This document shows positions 25,503 to 33,044 of a stretch of 64,000 nt of DNA, piece by piece. The position numbers and the translations under genes were made by a program. This DNA is from Alphaproteobacteria bacterium Ga0077535 (GTDB taxonomy: Bacteria > Pseudomonadota > Alphaproteobacteria > Caulobacterales > Aquidulcibacteraceae). Every line of letters begins with the position of its first letter. Position 1 is the stretch's first letter. The notes below the pieces were generated by a model. That model was given only the letters and a program-made list of their open reading frames with translations, searched no databases and was not told the DNA's origin. The DNA lies in NCBI GenBank assembly GCA_001464425.1, contig LNEK01000033.1:1-64000 (forward strand), written 5' to 3'.

Positions 25503-27269
25503 ATGTCGATCACGTCCAAAGTCGCGGCGGTTCTACTCATCGTGTTCGCCGCGCTGACCGGCGGCGCATGGCTTGTGCTGCAAACCTCGGTGCAGCCGCG
25601 TTTCGAGCAACAAGAAGCCGACGCGCACGAGCTCGACCGCAGCCGCGTAGAGGCCAATCTTGAAGCGATCGTCGCGGACTTGCGCACGCGCGTCATTGAC
25701 TATGCCCGCTGGGACGACACTTACCGGTACATGCTGGGCGAAAACCCCCGCTACATCGACCGCAACTTTCGCGATCCGGACTGGCTTAGCACCTACGGCG
25801 CGGACCTCGCCCTCTTCTTTGACGACCGCGGCGCGCTGCTTTGGTCGCGGCAAACCGGGCCGAATGGCATTACCGAAGCCGACGCCGAACTCGCGCGCGT
25901 AGTGTTCAGGCAAATTCGCGGACATCGCGGGCTCGACGCGCTCGGCGGCGCCGTCTGGAGCGAGGATGCGGGGCCGATGATGTTCGCCGCGGCGCGCGCC
26001 ACCGATACCGATGGTGCGATGGCGCCGCACGGCTATGTGGTGTTCGGCCGTCGGCTCGATACAGGCGCCCTCTCGCAACAAACGCAGCTGGATCTGCAAT
26101 TCCTAGCCAGCGCTGATGGCGAACGTGCGTGGAGCCCCCGTACGCACCGTCACTCCTTGATACCTTTGCTCAGCGCCCGCGGCGATGAGGTCGGCGGCGT
26201 CGTCGCCCGCAGCGAACGGCGCGTATCTGCGCTAGGCGCGCAAACGGTTTATGTGACGGTCGGTTTCCTCGCCTTCGTGTTCGCCGGCGCATTGTGTGCG
26301 CTGTGGCTGCTGCTGCGCCGCGTCGTGGTGGCGCGCCTGGAAAACATGGAGCGCCACTTCCAGGCGCAGGCGGATATTCTGGAGCCCCTGCCCCTCGACG
26401 GCGGCCAAGATGAAATCTCGAAACTGGCGGCCGCTTACAACGCCATCGTGGACCGTATCGCCGAAGCTGATGCGCGCGCCAGCCAAGCTACGCACGAAAG
26501 CGAAGCCGCAGCGGCCGCGAACCGCATGAAGTCCGACTTCCTCGCCAATATCAGCTACGAACTGCGCACGCCGCTGAACGACGTCATTGGCTATGCTGGT
26601 CTGATCCAAGAAGATCTCCACGATCGCGGCGACACCAATGCCGACGCTGACTTGGCGCGCATCACCGGCGCAGCGAACGGTATGATGTCGTTGCTGGGCG
26701 AGCTCTTGGATCTATCGCGCATCGAAGCCGAGCGGCTCGAAATCGTGGCCGAGCCATTCGACGCCGAAGAGGCCTTCCTCAGCGCCGCCGCCGCCGCCAA
26801 GCCGAGCGCCAAGGCGCACAACGCCTCACTCAAAGTCTATGCGGTGACAAACCTTGGCCAAGCCAACACAGATCAAAACCGCCTGCGCCAATGCCTCGTC
26901 AATGTGCTGACGCACGCGAGCCGCCGCTCGCAAAATGGCGGCCTCTCGATGCGGGCCGACCGTATCGTCCGCAAAGCGGGCGATCTGCTGCGCTTCGAAA
27001 TCGCGGATTCCGGCCCGACGCTGACGGACGCTCAACTCGCAGGCCTGTTCGAGCCCTTCCTGCGCGAGGACGACGAGCGGCTCTCCGGCGCGCGTCTTGG
27101 CCTTGCCGTGACGCGCCGGCTCGCGGAACTTCTCGGCGGCAGCTTCGACGTGCACAAGCGTACGACTGGCTGTGCCTATGTGCTGACAGTTCCAGCACGC
27201 TACGGCGATCAGTGGACGCCACAAGACACCGAAACTCGGCTCACGCAAAGACCTGCGTTCGCGGCGTAA
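25503..27269 (+). CDS. CHASE4-type sensor histidine kinase lacking the phosphoacceptor histidine
   Basis: 588 residues. Membrane helix 1 (residues 7-29), an extracytoplasmic CHASE4-like domain (VIDYARWDDTYRYMLGENPRYIDRNF), membrane helix 2 (about 245-270), a HAMP linker and a HisKA/HATPase region. The HisKA core reads FLANISYELRTPLNDVIGY: the phosphorylated His is replaced by Tyr at residue 352 (codon TAC at 26556-26558). Downstream, the N box (NVLTHASRRS) and G1 box (ADSGPTLTD instead of DxGxG) are also changed, while FEPF and LGLAVTRRLAELLGG persist. It looks like a pseudokinase or a decaying kinase. No response regulator gene is adjacent. Confidence 0.85.
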   Translation: MSITSKVAAVLLIVFAALTGGAWLVLQTSVQPRFEQQEADAHELDRSRVEANLEAIVADLRTRVIDYARWDDTYRYMLGENPRYIDRNFRDPDWLSTYGADLALFFDDRGALLWSRQTGPNGITEADAELARVVFRQIRGHRGLDALGGAVWSEDAGPMMFAAARATDTDGAMAPHGYVVFGRRLDTGALSQQTQLDLQFLASADGERAWSPRTHRHSLIPLLSARGDEVGGVVARSERRVSALGAQTVYVTVGFLAFVFAGALCALWLLLRRVVVARLENMERHFQAQADILEPLPLDGGQDEISKLAAAYNAIVDRIAEADARASQATHESEAAAAANRMKSDFLANISYELRTPLNDVIGYAGLIQEDLHDRGDTNADADLARITGAANGMMSLLGELLDLSRIEAERLEIVAEPFDAEEAFLSAAAAAKPSAKAHNASLKVYAVTNLGQANTDQNRLRQCLVNVLTHASRRSQNGGLSMRADRIVRKAGDLLRFEIADSGPTLTDAQLAGLFEPFLREDDERLSGARLGLAVTRRLAELLGGSFDVHKRTTGCAYVLTVPARYGDQWTPQDTETRLTQRPAFAA

Positions 27270-27274
27270 GCAGC

Positions 27275-28336
27275 CTAGTCGCGCGCGTCCGATTCATCAG
27301 ACTCATCTTCATCGTCAGAATCGTCGCCTTCATCGTCATCAGCGCGCGCGCCGGTGAGGTAAGCGTCGCAGCCCGTCTCTTCCAGCAGCGCCGCGAGCGC
27401 TTCATCTTCGACGGCGGCGCGCTTGCGTTGCAGTTCTGAAAACGCCTTGGCGGCGTAGCGCTGGGGCTTTTGCGTGAATTGCGTGCCGGCGATCTCGACT
27501 GCGACGCCGTTTGCATCGTCGGCGACAGCGGCGGCGTTGGCGGCCATCCAGCTGAGATAAGCGCCAGCGACTTCCGCGCGCAGCAATTCGGCGAGCCCTT
27601 CTCTCACATCCTCAAACGACGCGAACGGCCCCTCCGCCTTCGGGTTTTCCATGCGCTCAAGCCAGCGCACCACGTTCGGCGCTTGCGCGCGGATGACGGC
27701 GCCTGGCGTCGGGTCCGAGAGCAGCTGCGCCAATTGTCCGGCGATGCCGAAATCGGCGATGCTCGGGCGGCCGCCCAACAAATACTTCCGGTCTTTCAGC
27801 ATCGCTTCGATGTGGCCGAGCGAGCGCGTGAACGAGCCTTCAATCAGCGCCGCCGTCTCGGGCGATGAGCCGACGTGATAGAGCCGGCCGACCATGCGGG
27901 TGCGGATGTTATCTTCCATCCCCTCTGGCTTCTCGCCGCCCTCAAACACCATCTCGGCGATGCGGCGCGCGGCGCTTTCCTGATCTTCCGGATAGGTCCA
28001 GCGATAGTGGAACATAGCCTTGTTGAGCCACTCGTCGGCAAAGTCCTCAAGCAGCGCAGCGGCGAAGGCGAGCGCCGGCTCGTCCGGCGTGATCGAGGGC
28101 TCGGGATGTTCGCGCTCGAGCTTTTCGATGATTGGCGTTGAATCTTGCAGCGCGTTTTCATCGGCATCGACCAGCACCGGGATCAGCGGCAGCTTGGCGT
28201 AGCGGGCGAACTCTTCTTGGCGCGCGGCCGAGCGCGACAGCCATTCGAAGTCCAAGCCCTTATAGCGGAGGTAGGAGCGCACCTTGATCGAATACGGAGA
28301 GAGCTCCGCGCCATAGAGGCGGAAAGGGGCGGCCAT
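27275..28336 (-). CDS. Glutathione S-transferase-like protein with long acidic C-terminal tail
   Basis: 353 residues, longer than a standard GST (about 210). The N-terminal thioredoxin-like domain (FRLYGAELSPYSIKVRSYLRYKGLDFEWL, LPLIPVLVDADENALQDSTPIIEKLE) and helical domain (KYLLGGRPSIADFGIAGQLAQLL with the family N-capping motif) are clear. About 90 extra residues follow, ending in an Asp/Glu/Ser-rich tail (DDDEGDDSDDEDESDESDARD). ATG 28336 follows GGGAG. Function unknown; the acidic end might bind metal or a basic partner. Confidence 0.82.
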   Translation of the reverse strand: MAAPFRLYGAELSPYSIKVRSYLRYKGLDFEWLSRSAARQEEFARYAKLPLIPVLVDADENALQDSTPIIEKLEREHPEPSITPDEPALAFAAALLEDFADEWLNKAMFHYRWTYPEDQESAARRIAEMVFEGGEKPEGMEDNIRTRMVGRLYHVGSSPETAALIEGSFTRSLGHIEAMLKDRKYLLGGRPSIADFGIAGQLAQLLSDPTPGAVIRAQAPNVVRWLERMENPKAEGPFASFEDVREGLAELLRAEVAGAYLSWMAANAAAVADDANGVAVEIAGTQFTQKPQRYAAKAFSELQRKRAAVEDEALAALLEETGCDAYLTGARADDDEGDDSDDEDESDESDARD

Positions 28337-28346
28337 GGAATTCTCC

Positions 28347-28384
28347 CAAAAAACAGAATCGCCGCACGGTCAAACCGCACGGCG
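28347..28384 (-). terminator. Rho-independent terminator of the cold shock gene
   Basis: On the minus strand a 10-bp stem CGCCGTGCGG / CCGTGCGGCG (two G-U pairs) with a TTTGA loop, followed by ATTCTGTTTTTT. Confidence 0.8.
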
Positions 28385-28410
28385 ATCAAAACTGCAACTG
28401 AATTGGCGCG

Positions 28411-28620
28411 TCAGACCGGTTTGATATTCACCGCCGACGGCTTGTTCTTGCGCGGATCGTTCTCGACATCGAAGCTTACCGCTTGGCCTTCGCGCAGGCC
28501 GGTAAGACCCGAACGCTCAACTGCGCTGACGTGTACGAACACGTCTTGACCGCCGCCGTCCGGAGCGATGAAGCCGAAGCCCTTCGCCATGTTGAACCAC
28601 TTCACAGTACCCGTAGCCAT
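28411..28620 (-). CDS. Cold shock protein (CspA family)
   Basis: 69 residues, a single cold shock domain. RNP1 is [14 protein letters not shown]2 is [20 protein letters not shown] is the usual start. Binds single-stranded nucleic acid and acts as an RNA chaperone. ATG 28620 follows GAGGAG; the frame could run on to 28767, but nothing in that extension resembles the family and a long GC-rich leader is normal for csp genes. It ends at a strong terminator. Confidence 0.95.
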   Translation of the reverse strand: MATGTVKWFNMAKGFGFIAPDGGGQDVFVHVSAVERSGLTGLREGQAVSFDVENDPRKNKPSAVNIKPV

Positions 28621-28778
28621 CGTCGCCACTCCTCGAAACGCACCGTGCGCCAAGAGCGGCGCGCGGGTGGACCGGGAAGAACGAAGCCGGCGCAAATGAG
28701 CGCGCGGTCGGGTCGTCTCGACCGTTAGTCCGGGCCGCATAGGGCCTTCACGCGACGGGAGAGTCAAGGAAAACGCAA

Positions 28779-29522
28779 CTAGGGCGCGTTGCTCAGTCCC
28801 GAAAATGCCTGCGCAACACGCGGCGCCATGCGCACAGCGTCAGCCAAATCGCGCTCGGCCTCTTCGGCGCGGCCCAAATGCTGAGCAGCAAGGCCGCGGC
28901 CGTATAAGTGGCGCGGCTCCGACGGCTCAAGATTGAGCGCGGCGTCATAATCAGCCCAAGCCGCCTCATACGCACCAGCGCGAAGGCCGAGATAACCGCG
29001 CTCGCCGTGCACCAGTGCAACATGCTCGGTTTGCGCGGCCCGCTCGAGAGCGGCGTCACAATCGATCCGCGCGCGGTCGAGATCACGTCCCGCCGCGGTA
29101 AGCGCCCGGCAGCGACCGAGATGGCCAGCGATGCGATCTGGCTCAAGGCGGACGTATTGGCTGTAATCGCGCAGCGCCCCGTCGTACTCCCCGCGTTCCA
29201 GGAGCAATTCAGCACGGCGGAAGTAGGCTATGCTCAAATCCGCGTTGAGATCGATGGCGGCGGTGTAATCCTGCAGCGCCCGATCGTAGTTTTCGGCGGT
29301 GACATAATGATCGCCGCGGCGCCGATAGGCCGCTGCCCGCCGTTCACCGGTGACATTGTTGCTCCGAATGATCATCGAGCAGCCCCGGATCGAGACTTCC
29401 GGCTCGTTCCCGTAACTGTCGCATTCCTGCTGCCGCAGAGCGTAGATGTACCAAAGCCCATCCGCATGCGCGGGCGCCGCAAGCGCCAACACGCCGGCTA
29501 CAGCGAGCACAAATCGCAGCAT
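28779..29522 (-). CDS. Periplasmic tetratricopeptide-repeat protein
   Basis: 247 residues. Signal peptide [20 protein letters not shown], cleavage before DG. At least four TPR units are readable: [79 protein letters not shown], and [27 protein letters not shown] arrays mediate protein contacts; partner unknown. ATG 29522 follows GGAGG. Two cysteines near the mature N-terminus ([19 protein letters not shown]) could form a disulfide. Confidence 0.85.
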   Translation of the reverse strand: MLRFVLAVAGVLALAAPAHADGLWYIYALRQQECDSYGNEPEVSIRGCSMIIRSNNVTGERRAAAYRRRGDHYVTAENYDRALQDYTAAIDLNADLSIAYFRRAELLLERGEYDGALRDYSQYVRLEPDRIAGHLGRCRALTAAGRDLDRARIDCDAALERAAQTEHVALVHGERGYLGLRAGAYEAAWADYDAALNLEPSEPRHLYGRGLAAQHLGRAEEAERDLADAVRMAPRVAQAFSGLSNAP

Positions 29523-29549
29523 TTCACGCCTCCACACGCGAAATCTACA

Positions 29550-30851
29550 TTACTCCGACACACGATCCAGCGCTACCGCAACCATGGCGCGCAAGGCGGT
29601 TTCCATTGCGGGCTCGTGCACGAAAAAGCGCGGATTATGGTTCGGCGCTGCCTCTTCCGGCGTCACGCCGGGCGGGTTGACCCCATAGAAGAAGAACACG
29701 CCGGGCACAGCCTGCTGGAAGTACGCGAAATCCTCTGCCGGCATGACCGGCAGGCCGGTCAGCACCCGCTCCTCCCCGAGCGCCCGCACGGCCGCGGCGC
29801 GCGTCCGCGCCATTAGCGCCGGCGGGTTCACGGTCGGGATCGCATTTTCTGTGATGGTGACTTCAGCAGTGGCGCCGGTTGCAGCGGCGGTTTCCGTGAT
29901 CGTGCGGCGAATGCGCTCGTAAAGCTCGTCGCGCGTCTCTGGATTGAGGTAGCGGATCGTGCCCTGCATCTCGACGGTTTGCGGAATGATGTTGTAGCGC
30001 ACGCCGCCATGGATCGAGCCGATGGTGACGATCACCGGCGAACGCACCGCATCCATCTGACGCGAAGGCACAGTCTGCAACGCATTGATGATCTGCGATG
30101 ACGCCACGATCGGATCGATGCCGGCATGCGGTTGTGCGCCGTGGGTTTGGCTGCCTGTCACGGTAATGTCGAGGCGATCGGAGCCGGCCATGAACGGACC
30201 GGACACCATCGTCACCGTGCCGCTCGCCGCGGGCCATGCGTGTAGACCGTAGATCGCCTCCGGCTGCAGATCGCCGAACACGTTTTCCGCCAGCATGCGG
30301 CGGGCGCCGCCCATCTGTCCGGGAGGCGCGCCTTCTTCCGAGGGCTGAAACACGAAAATGATCGTGCCGGCGATCTCTTCGCGCCGCGCCGCCAACACGC
30401 TCGCCGCCGCCATGAGGATCGCGACGTGCGTGTCGTGTCCGCACGCGTGCATGATGCCGACGTCCTGGTCGTTATAGGTCCCGCGCGCACGCGACCGGAA
30501 CGGGAGCTCTCCTTCCTCCGTCACCGGCAGCGCGTCCATGTCGGCGCGCAGCGCGATCACTGGTCCGGGGCGACCACCGCGCAGCACACCGACAACACCG
30601 GTCTGCGCAACGCCGGTGCGCACTTCCATACGGAGGCTACGCAGGTGCGCCGCGACGATGCGCGCGGTGCGCACTTCTTCGTAGCTCAGCTCCGGATGTT
30701 CATGAAAATCGCGCCGCCACGCGATCATGCGCGGGAGAACGGATTGGATGGAAGATTCCACGGGCGCCGCGAAGCCAGTTTGCGTTTGCGCGTGCGCGGC
30801 GCCCGCGAACAACAACGATGCCGCGACCGCGATCTTTGCCCAATGTTTCAT
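29550..30851 (-). CDS. Exported M20-family amidohydrolase
   Basis: 433 residues with a signal peptide (MKHWAKIAVAASLLFAGAAHAQ). M20D signatures: HEHPELSYEE, RADMDALPVTEE, HACGHDTHVAILMAAA (metal ligands), VFQPSEEGAPPGQMGGARRM, YGLHAWP, and HNPRFFVHEPAM. The family removes acyl groups from amino acids or amides (hippurate and N-acyl amino acids); the secreted location is common for carboxypeptidase-like members. ATG 30851 follows GGGGGA. It lies 27 nt upstream of the TPR gene and could be co-transcribed. Confidence 0.9.
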   Translation of the reverse strand: MKHWAKIAVAASLLFAGAAHAQTQTGFAAPVESSIQSVLPRMIAWRRDFHEHPELSYEEVRTARIVAAHLRSLRMEVRTGVAQTGVVGVLRGGRPGPVIALRADMDALPVTEEGELPFRSRARGTYNDQDVGIMHACGHDTHVAILMAAASVLAARREEIAGTIIFVFQPSEEGAPPGQMGGARRMLAENVFGDLQPEAIYGLHAWPAASGTVTMVSGPFMAGSDRLDITVTGSQTHGAQPHAGIDPIVASSQIINALQTVPSRQMDAVRSPVIVTIGSIHGGVRYNIIPQTVEMQGTIRYLNPETRDELYERIRRTITETAAATGATAEVTITENAIPTVNPPALMARTRAAAVRALGEERVLTGLPVMPAEDFAYFQQAVPGVFFFYGVNPPGVTPEEAAPNHNPRFFVHEPAMETALRAMVAVALDRVSE

Positions 30852-30868
30852 CTTCGTCCCCCTAGAGT

Positions 30869-30908
30869 TCGTCATCCCGGACGCGCGAAGCGCGATCCGG
30901 TATGACGA
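30869..30908. repeat. REP-like palindrome
   Basis: TCGTCATCCCGGA and CGCGCGAAGCGCG followed by TCCGGTATGACGA make an imperfect palindrome. A second unit of the same style (CGTCATCC...GGATGACG) occurs at 55301-55362. Such elements are scattered in alphaproteobacterial genomes between genes. Confidence 0.75.
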
Positions 30909-30927
30909 GTATTTTTGTTTGCAAGCG

Positions 30928-31905
30928 TCACCGCACCCCCGCCGCCAACAGATCGTGCATGTGCACGACGCCAACCGGTCGGCCATCCTCGACAGCAAAC
31001 AACAACGTAATCCGCTTCTCGTTCATGATGGCAATCGCGTCGACCAGGGGCGCGTCAGGCGCTATCGTTTTCGGCGACGCCGTCATGATGTCCCGCGCCG
31101 TCTTGGCAAACATTTCAGGCGAAAGTTTCCGGCGCAGATCGCCGTCAGTGATGATGCCGATCAGCTTGCCGTCATCAACAACGCCGACAGCGCCAATTCC
31201 GCCAACACTGATCGCCTGCATCGCCTCCACCACCGACGTGCTCAGCGCAATCAGCGGATCGCTTTTGCCTTCACGCATCACGTCGCGCACGCGCTTCAAG
31301 GCCGCACCGAGTTTGCCGCCAGGATGGATCGCGCCGAAATGATCCGCTGTGAAGCCGCGCGCCTTCAGCAACGCCACCGCCAGCGCATCGCCCATGGCAA
31401 GGCACATCGTGGTTGAAATCGTCGGCGCGGGCGCTTCGTCGCTGGCTTCGCCGCAATCTGGCATCACCAACGCCGCCGTCGACGCCTTCGCCAATGACGA
31501 GGTTGGTTTGAACGTCATGCCGATGATCGGCACGTGGATGCGCCGACAATGGTAAAGCATGTCCGAGAGCTCAGCGGTTTCGCCCGAGCGCGAGATCGCC
31601 AGCACGCAATCGGCTTCCACGATCATGCCGAGGTCGCCGTGGCTGGCTTCGGCAGGGTGGACGAATTGCGCCGGCGTACCGGTGGAGGCCAAGGTCGCTG
31701 CGATCTTGCGCGCGATGTGGCCGGACTTGCCCATGCCCGAGACGATGACGCGGCCTTTGGTTTCGGCCAGCAGCGTCGCGGCGTGGACGAAGGGCTCCTT
31801 CAGCGCGCCGGCCAGCGCCTCGGCCAGCTGATCGAGCGCGCGCGCCTCGGCGCGGATGGTGTCCTGGCCAGCGGCAATCGCCGCGGCGGAAGTGATAATG
31901 CTCAT
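30928..31905 (-). CDS. kdsD: Arabinose-5-phosphate isomerase KdsD (KpsF/GutQ family)
   Basis: 325 residues. An N-terminal SIS domain (RVIVSGMGKSGHIARKIAATLASTGTPAQFVHPAEASHGDLGM, ISRSGETAEL) and two CBS domains at the C-terminus (VVEAMQAISVGGIGAVGVVDDGKLIGIITDGDLRR, DAPLVDAIAIMNEKRITLLFAVEDGRPVGVVHMHDLL). It converts ribulose-5-phosphate to arabinose-5-phosphate for Kdo synthesis. KdsA lies 3 kb away, on the other strand. ATG 31905 is preferred to 31950 because family similarity begins there. Confidence 0.93.
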   Translation of the reverse strand: MSIITSAAAIAAGQDTIRAEARALDQLAEALAGALKEPFVHAATLLAETKGRVIVSGMGKSGHIARKIAATLASTGTPAQFVHPAEASHGDLGMIVEADCVLAISRSGETAELSDMLYHCRRIHVPIIGMTFKPTSSLAKASTAALVMPDCGEASDEAPAPTISTTMCLAMGDALAVALLKARGFTADHFGAIHPGGKLGAALKRVRDVMREGKSDPLIALSTSVVEAMQAISVGGIGAVGVVDDGKLIGIITDGDLRRKLSPEMFAKTARDIMTASPKTIAPDAPLVDAIAIMNEKRITLLFAVEDGRPVGVVHMHDLLAAGVR

Positions 31906-32018
31906 GGCGGCGTGTTGGCATGGGGCGGCGGAAAAGTCATCTGCGAGCAAGCGGTTGAGGCGAAGCGCGCACCCGCCTATGTCTCAGCCGCCGCCATGAA
32001 CCGCCCCCGCCTCCCCGC

Positions 32019-33044
32019 ATGAGCCTCGCGCACACCTTAGGCTCGGCCGTCAATGGCGGGGCGGAGGCGTATTTCGTGAGCCTGACCGGCGCGTTCTGGC
32101 GCGCTGGCATCACGCAGGTCGCCGCGATCCGCGCGCACACCGACCGCGAGAACGAACTGAAAGGCTTCGGCATGCCAACGCGCGTGCTGCCGTTCGGCAA
32201 GCATTTAGACTTCACCACGCCCGCCGCCATCGCAGCATTCGCGCGCGAACACGATGCACGCATCATCCTCGCCTGGATGAACCGCGCCGCGAAGGCCACG
32301 CCCGCCGGCCCTTGGAAGCGCATCGGCCGGCTTGGCGGCTATTACAAGCTGAAGAACTATCGAGGCTTCGACGCACTTGTCGGAAACACGCAAGACATCG
32401 TCGATTGGATGGTGCGCGAAGGCTGGCCGAAGGAACGCGCGCATTACATTCCCAACTTCGCCGGCCGCGGTCACGGCGAAAAACTAGACCGCGCCACACT
32501 CGACACGCCCGCCGATGCGCCGCTGCTGCTCGGCATGGGCCGGCTGCATCAAAGCAAAGCGCATGACGTTTCGTTGAAAGCTTTGCAGCGTCTGCCGGAC
32601 GCATATCTCTGGATCGCGGGCGATGGGCCCGACGAAGCCAGCCTCAAATCCGCGGCCATCGATCTTGGCGTCGCCGATCGCGTACGCTTCCTCGGCTGGC
32701 GCAACGATGCGCCGGCGCTCTATCGCACCGCTGACGTCTGCGTTTTTCCTTCACGCTTCGAGCCGCTCGGCAATGTCGTGATCCAATCGTGGGCGCATGG
32801 TCTGCCCGTGATCGCCGCGCGCGCGGCTGGCCCTGGTGCGCTGATCCGCGACGGCGAAGATGGCTTCCTGATTGAGATCGACGATTCCGAAGCGCTCGCC
32901 GCGAAGACGCAGCTTTTGCTCGCCGACAAGGCGCTCTCCGCCAAATTCGTCGCCAACGGCGCGCGGCGGGTGGAGACGGAGTTCTCCGAAGCCGCAGTCG
33001 TCGCGCAATGGCGCACGCTGTTCGATGCGATGGGAGGCGTCTGA
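32019..33044 (+). CDS. Glycosyltransferase family 4
   Basis: 341 residues with a GT-B fold. The N-terminal LGSAVNGGAEAYFVSL is the acceptor-side glycine loop, and the nucleotide-sugar side has LLGMGRLHQSKAHDVSLKAL, LWIAGDGPDEASLKSAA, RVRFLGWRNDAPALYRTADVCVFPSRFEPLGNVVIQSWAHGLPVIA (the E-x7-E retaining GT4 motif). It should act on lipid A/LPS or exopolysaccharide in the inner leaflet. Its stop overlaps the ATG of asnB (TGATG), so the two are translationally coupled. The acceptor is unknown. Confidence 0.9.
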   Translation: MSLAHTLGSAVNGGAEAYFVSLTGAFWRAGITQVAAIRAHTDRENELKGFGMPTRVLPFGKHLDFTTPAAIAAFAREHDARIILAWMNRAAKATPAGPWKRIGRLGGYYKLKNYRGFDALVGNTQDIVDWMVREGWPKERAHYIPNFAGRGHGEKLDRATLDTPADAPLLLGMGRLHQSKAHDVSLKALQRLPDAYLWIAGDGPDEASLKSAAIDLGVADRVRFLGWRNDAPALYRTADVCVFPSRFEPLGNVVIQSWAHGLPVIAARAAGPGALIRDGEDGFLIEIDDSEALAAKTQLLLADKALSAKFVANGARRVETEFSEAAVVAQWRTLFDAMGGV

